Shown in pieces: positions 60,828 through 64,000 of a stretch of 64,000 bases of DNA. Source of the DNA: SHVO01 sp050246995 (GTDB lineage: Bacteria; Pseudomonadota; Alphaproteobacteria; Rhodospirillales; Rhodospirillaceae); assembly GCA_050246995.1 (NCBI GenBank), contig JBFWVA010000011.1, positions 62,001 to 126,000 on the forward strand, in the 5' to 3' direction. Below the pieces are notes generated by a model. It had not been told where the DNA came from and did not search any database. It saw nothing but the letters and a program-made list of their open reading frames with translations. Every line of letters starts with the position of its first letter. Positions within the stretch are counted from its first letter, which is position 1. The position numbers and the translations under genes are program-made.

Positions 60828-62048
60828 TCAGGCGCCGCGCAGAAGCGCCCCCAGACGCGAAGCGACGCCAAGTGGGCGCTCCGTTTCCATTTCATCCACC
60901 CAGGGCGAGCGGCCGTTGTCCGGTCTGAATTCAGTGCGAATGTCATGAGCGCCGCGGCCGTAAATCAGCGACGATAAGAGCCACTGAATCTCAGCGCCTC
61001 TCGTATCGGCGCGGAAGAGCGCCGGAAAATCCCGCCGGGCATCTGATTGCCACCAAGTCAGATAGCTGTGCCGGCCCTTGGCGTAGGGATCTGGGAATGA
61101 TTGCTGCAGGTCCTTACGCAGTCGATAGACGAGGCGTTGTTCGCGTGAGATCGGCTCACCATTCTCGAAACATCCGAGCGCCCACGAGGGGTCGTAGGGG
61201 ATGGCGGTTTTGGCGGCCGCGGTCTCGGCGCGGTACCACGCGGTAAGATCGGCCGCGGCGTTTTGGTCGGCGATCACCGTATCGTTGGCGCCATTGTCGA
61301 CCTGGCTAAAATGATAGAAGCCGAGCGGCTGACCGTCGACCGTCATGCGCGAAGGCGGCGTGCCGGCAAGGCGTCGGGCCGCGAGATTCCAAGGCGCGAC
61401 ATTGAACCTTGAGCTGCGCAGGACCGCCACCCGATCGAAGAAGGCCGGCACGAAATCGATCCAGCGCTGATCGGTGTATATCCCGCTTGGGATGTCTTCG
61501 CGGCAGAAATGATAGAGCCTGTCGGCCCACCAATCGCCGAAGGCGCGACCTTGCGGCCCGGCGGCAACGCCGATAAAGCCAAGATTATAAATCCCGTGCT
61601 GGGACGTGCATAACTCATTGGCGATCACACCCTCGATGGTGGTCTCGGCCACGGAGAGGTGCGGTGTGAGCGCGATATTGTTTTCCTCGAGTGTAGTCTC
61701 GATTTCGCGGAGGGGCGAAAACACGACGATATCGGGATCGAGATAAATTACCGACTTGCAGCGGGGGCGGCGCAGAAGCCGGCGCAGCATAAAAGGCTTC
61801 ATCGCGGTGGCGAGCTCGATCAGGGTGTGGCCGAAAGCCCACGGCCGCCAATTGGGAATGGCGAGTTCGTTGAGGCTATGGACTTCATCCGCGGCCACGT
61901 GATGTGGCGCTAGCGGATTGTTTGGCTCGTCCGCGAGGGCGAGGTGCAGCCTCCAATCAGGATGGATACGCCGGAGGGACTGGAACAGCACTCTCACTTT
62001 TGGCAGATAGTTTGCCGCCGCGATCGTGAAGACGTGAGTTTCGCTCAT
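60828..62048 (-). CDS. Glycosyltransferase with GT-A fold (DxD)
   Basis: A 406-residue protein. The N-terminus HVFTIAAANYLPKVRVLFQSLRRIHPDW and the metal-binding VIYLDPDIVVF (DxD) are typical of GT-A/GT8-like sugar transferases, with QHGIYNLGFIGV and YTDQRWIDFVPAFF motifs conserved in a bacterial family. The C-terminal 150 residues are less typical. I chose the ATG at 62048, which overlaps the stop of the upstream methyltransferase-deacetylase gene by 4 nt. Together they probably act in cell-surface glycan synthesis. Confidence 0.82.
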   Translation of the reverse strand: MSETHVFTIAAANYLPKVRVLFQSLRRIHPDWRLHLALADEPNNPLAPHHVAADEVHSLNELAIPNWRPWAFGHTLIELATAMKPFMLRRLLRRPRCKSVIYLDPDIVVFSPLREIETTLEENNIALTPHLSVAETTIEGVIANELCTSQHGIYNLGFIGVAAGPQGRAFGDWWADRLYHFCREDIPSGIYTDQRWIDFVPAFFDRVAVLRSSRFNVAPWNLAARRLAGTPPSRMTVDGQPLGFYHFSQVDNGANDTVIADQNAAADLTAWYRAETAAAKTAIPYDPSWALGCFENGEPISREQRLVYRLRKDLQQSFPDPYAKGRHSYLTWWQSDARRDFPALFRADTRGAEIQWLLSSLIYGRGAHDIRTEFRPDNGRSPWVDEMETERPLGVASRLGALLRGA

Positions 62049-63598
62049 GCTGGCCGGTAGCCGCGGTGAGCTGCGGCGCGAAGGAGTTTGAGGACAAGGC
62101 GCAAAGGCCCAGTGATGAATGAGGGCCCTGCGCGGAGGAACGTCCGCATGCGCCGTGATATTGCCCTCAAGGGCGCGGTTACCTTCCAAGACGTTGAATT
62201 GCGCATATCCGCAAGCTGGCGACGCATTGCGCGCTCGGCGGCATCGGCGAGATGGCGGTCGTTGTCCGCCCAGTGGAAGCGTAACGGGTCATTCACCAGT
62301 TCTTCCGCGGAAACGAGCAGATAAGCCTCGGCGGCGCCGATATGGGCGGGCAACGTGTAAGTGCGAAACCGGTTGAGCGCGCTGATGTGTTCGTCGTAGC
62401 GCTGGCGTTGCAGCTGCGATTGATAGCAGCGCATTGCGGCCGCCTTCTTTTCGGCAACGGGCGTGATATCCACGAGGGCGTTGGGATGGACTGGCGCGCT
62501 GATTTCGTAGAGCGCGAGGCGTACGCCGGTTCCCGCACGCCGCACCGCCTCGATCGTAGCGCGAGCGATGCCCCGGTGGTCGGGGTGGAGTTCCTCCAGT
62601 GATGGGGCATAAACGAGATCCGCGTCCGCAATGGCTTCCTTGATACGGGCAACCAACGCCTCGCCATACACGAGACTTCTGTCGGCGAGGTTCCAGAATT
62701 CCGGCTCGCCGGCGCCCAGAATACGCGCCGCCGCCCGGCTCTCCTCCTGTCGGCGCCGAACGACCCTCAGGCGGTCTTCGCCCTCAAGTTGGCCGCCGCC
62801 GTCACTGAGGATGACGACGCGGACGGGAACGCCCTCATCGACGTGACGCAGAATGGCGCCGCCGCAGCCGTAGGTCTCATCGTCGGGGTGGGGGGCGAGA
62901 ACAAGCACGGACCTCGCCGGCAGTGTGCGGACAGCCTTGTAGGGCATAAGGCTTACTTCCTGCAGTTCATGATCCGGCACGGGTTTCGCGCCGGCATCTG
63001 CGGGCGTATAGGCTGCGATGATGCAATCCTCGCCCCAATACGATCCGACACAGGCGACGCGATCAACCTGGTGCATGGTCTTGTTCCATTCCTGCATGAT
63101 TGTCTCGGCGCCGGCTGTAAGGCCCCAGCGCGCAACGGTAGCGTCCACAGCCGAACCGAACACCAACAGCCCGCCCGGAGCGAGCCGCCGCGTGATGGCC
63201 GTCACCGCGCGGCGGACGGCATGGATATCCGGCAGATAGGCGAGCACTTCGGCCACGACAATGAGATCGAATGTCCTTCCCGCGGCAAAATCTTCGGCGA
63301 TCGAGGCTTGCTCCCATGTCAACCCCTCCCGGCGGCCGACGAAGGCCGCCGCACGTTCGATCGCTTCAGGCATGACGTCGACGACGTGCAGCGCGCGGCA
63401 ATGGCGGGCTAAAAATTTGGTGAAAAACCCCGCCGCGCAGCCGATCTCGAGGCCGTTGTGAAAAGGCCCCCGGGCCGTGATCATGTTCAGCATCAGCGCA
63501 TAACGCTGATGCTCGAACGGATTGCCTGAGAGTTGCCAAGGATCAGGCGCAGACATCTCGGTCTGCAAATGGTCCCAAACATCGATTTGGACGCTCAT
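62045..63598 (-). CDS. Methyltransferase-PIG-L deacetylase fusion
   Basis: A 517-residue two-enzyme protein. Residues 20-200 are a class I SAM methyltransferase (LEIGCAAGFFTKFLA near 50, acidic strand end VVDVMPE), close in style to NodS. Residues 228-430 are a PIG-L family zinc deacetylase with LAPHPDDETYGCGG (zinc ligands in PHPDDE at 236-241) and a later LHPDHRG. The tail (460-500) contains MRNSTSWKVTAPLR, a motif seen at the end of many glycosyltransferases. Start ATG 63598 has a G-rich ribosome site. It may N-deacetylate and methylate an amino sugar. Confidence 0.87.
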   Translation of the reverse strand: MSVQIDVWDHLQTEMSAPDPWQLSGNPFEHQRYALMLNMITARGPFHNGLEIGCAAGFFTKFLARHCRALHVVDVMPEAIERAAAFVGRREGLTWEQASIAEDFAAGRTFDLIVVAEVLAYLPDIHAVRRAVTAITRRLAPGGLLVFGSAVDATVARWGLTAGAETIMQEWNKTMHQVDRVACVGSYWGEDCIIAAYTPADAGAKPVPDHELQEVSLMPYKAVRTLPARSVLVLAPHPDDETYGCGGAILRHVDEGVPVRVVILSDGGGQLEGEDRLRVVRRRQEESRAAARILGAGEPEFWNLADRSLVYGEALVARIKEAIADADLVYAPSLEELHPDHRGIARATIEAVRRAGTGVRLALYEISAPVHPNALVDITPVAEKKAAAMRCYQSQLQRQRYDEHISALNRFRTYTLPAHIGAAEAYLLVSAEELVNDPLRFHWADNDRHLADAAERAMRRQLADMRNSTSWKVTAPLRAISRRMRTFLRAGPSFITGPLRLVLKLLRAAAHRGYRPA

Positions 63599-64000
63599 TC
63601 GGCCGCCCCCCACCCGGCGGTAATAACGGCGCCATTCTCCGCATGCGTTTGCAAGTTGTGAAGGGAACATGCGACGCACGCCTTACATACATGAACGCAT
63701 TCGCTGTTTTGTAAGGGGTTCCCTTACAGAGCTGGCTTTTATTTTGTAAGAACGGTGGGGAGGTGCGGGGAGTGTGGCATCTCCGAGGGCTGTATTGGTT
63801 GAGGGTCAGTTTGAAGGCTCTATGTATGCTGCTCGCTGGAGGAGTCGCGCTTGGATTCGCAGGCGTGAGAAGGGATGCTTGGGCACGATCGTCTTTCGCA
63901 CCGCCCGCGAGCTGATCGACGTTGGCATGCCAATAAGTAACGATCCTTGGCGAGACGAGGGGGGCGGCGCCGTACAATCGCGGCGCAAGGGGAGAGCCTG
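63599..64000. other. Gene-free region with TGTAAG-type repeats
   Basis: About 400 nt without a convincing gene on either strand. It contains the perfect palindrome TGTAAGGG-GTT-CCCTTACA (63710-63728) and two further TGTAAG elements, one reversed near 63682-63687 and one at 63745-63750, upstream of the methyltransferase-deacetylase gene. Confidence 0.5.
63710..63728. promoter_or_regulatory. Palindromic operator candidate TGTAAGGG-GTT-CCCTTACA
   Basis: Perfect 8-bp arms with a 3-nt centre, 112-130 nt upstream of the methyltransferase-deacetylase start. The same TGTAAG core appears on both sides and before the FecI-type sigma gene (59720-59729), so a shared regulator or sigma factor is possible. 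Confidence 0.4.

Noticed and set aside
60621..60977. A 118-codon plus-strand open frame as a functional gene
   Set aside because: Its central part is the dabA relic with a frameshift at its left edge, and its end runs antisense to the glycosyltransferase gene.
63543..63977. A 144-codon minus-strand open frame at the window end
   Set aside because: Overlaps the methyltransferase start region in another frame, has no ribosome site and no motif.

Overview
The window looks like a chromosomal segment of a GC-rich alphaproteobacterium. The reasons are the aerobic heme-copper and bd oxidases, a CyaC-type membrane adenylate cyclase, FixK/FNR-type operators, FecI/FecR/TonB-receptor signalling and short alphaproteobacterial small proteins. 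Genus is not determinable by eye; a Rhizomicrobium/Micropepsaceae-like soil bacterium would fit, but that is a guess. I see no rRNA, tRNA, CRISPR array, prophage or intact insertion sequence.

Region 1 (1-24 kb) is a low-oxygen/respiratory stress island. It carries a PEEFP-type P-type ATPase, an AI-2E family permease, PEP synthase, an L,D-transpeptidase, a CBS-BON protein, an ABC exporter (adaptor, permease, ATPase), a YihY/BrkB protein, several small c-type cytochromes, an S1/P1 nuclease fused to a cytochrome c domain, an alpha/beta hydrolase, a DUF6544 protein, a SulP permease, a complete ba3-type oxidase operon (subunits IIa, II, I plus a diheme cytochrome c), a VIT1/CCC1 transporter and aerobic coproporphyrinogen oxidase. 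Sites of the form TTGA-N6-TCAA lie mostly 65-84 nt upstream of the start codons of many of these genes, which points to one FNR/FixK/Dnr-type regulon. Two further sites lie near 41.2 and 44.5 kb.

Region 2 (24-35.2 kb) holds a TPP-dependent pyruvate dehydrogenase E1/transketolase-like enzyme with a LysR regulator. It is followed by a redox-signalling cluster: a CyaC-like adenylate cyclase (diheme-b type membrane anchor, 2Fe-2S domain, class III cyclase), a DUF3034 outer-membrane protein, a periplasmic truncated hemoglobin, a cupredoxin, and a protein joining a cyclic-nucleotide-binding domain to a CPBP intramembrane protease. A bd-type quinol oxidase operon (cydA, cydB and a 39-residue CydX/DUF2474-like subunit) follows convergently.

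Region 3 (35.2-46 kb) has a gamma-glutamyltransferase-like enzyme, an alpha/beta hydrolase, an amidase lipoprotein, a degenerate M28-like secreted hydrolase, a hybrid histidine kinase, an FMN reductase and a TerC protein with a possible structured leader. Region 4 (46-51 kb) is a LysR regulator divergent from dabB-dabA, a DAB-type inorganic-carbon pump. Region 5 (51-60.4 kb) is an operon of thermostable-hemolysin-like protein, acyl-adenylating enzyme fused to a heme-oxygenase-like diiron domain, SDR and TPR-like protein, followed by a TonB receptor/FecR/FecI set and a cytochrome b561. Region 6 (60.4-64 kb) starts with two gene relics, one matching the C-terminus of dabA, and ends with a glycosyltransferase and a methyltransferase-PIG-L deacetylase fusion.

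The strongest candidates for something undescribed are the cyclase/hemoglobin/cupredoxin/cNMP-protease cluster (27.6-32.6 kb), the hemolysin-ligase-diiron-oxidase operon (51.1-55.4 kb) and the nuclease-cytochrome c fusion (14.1-15.2 kb).
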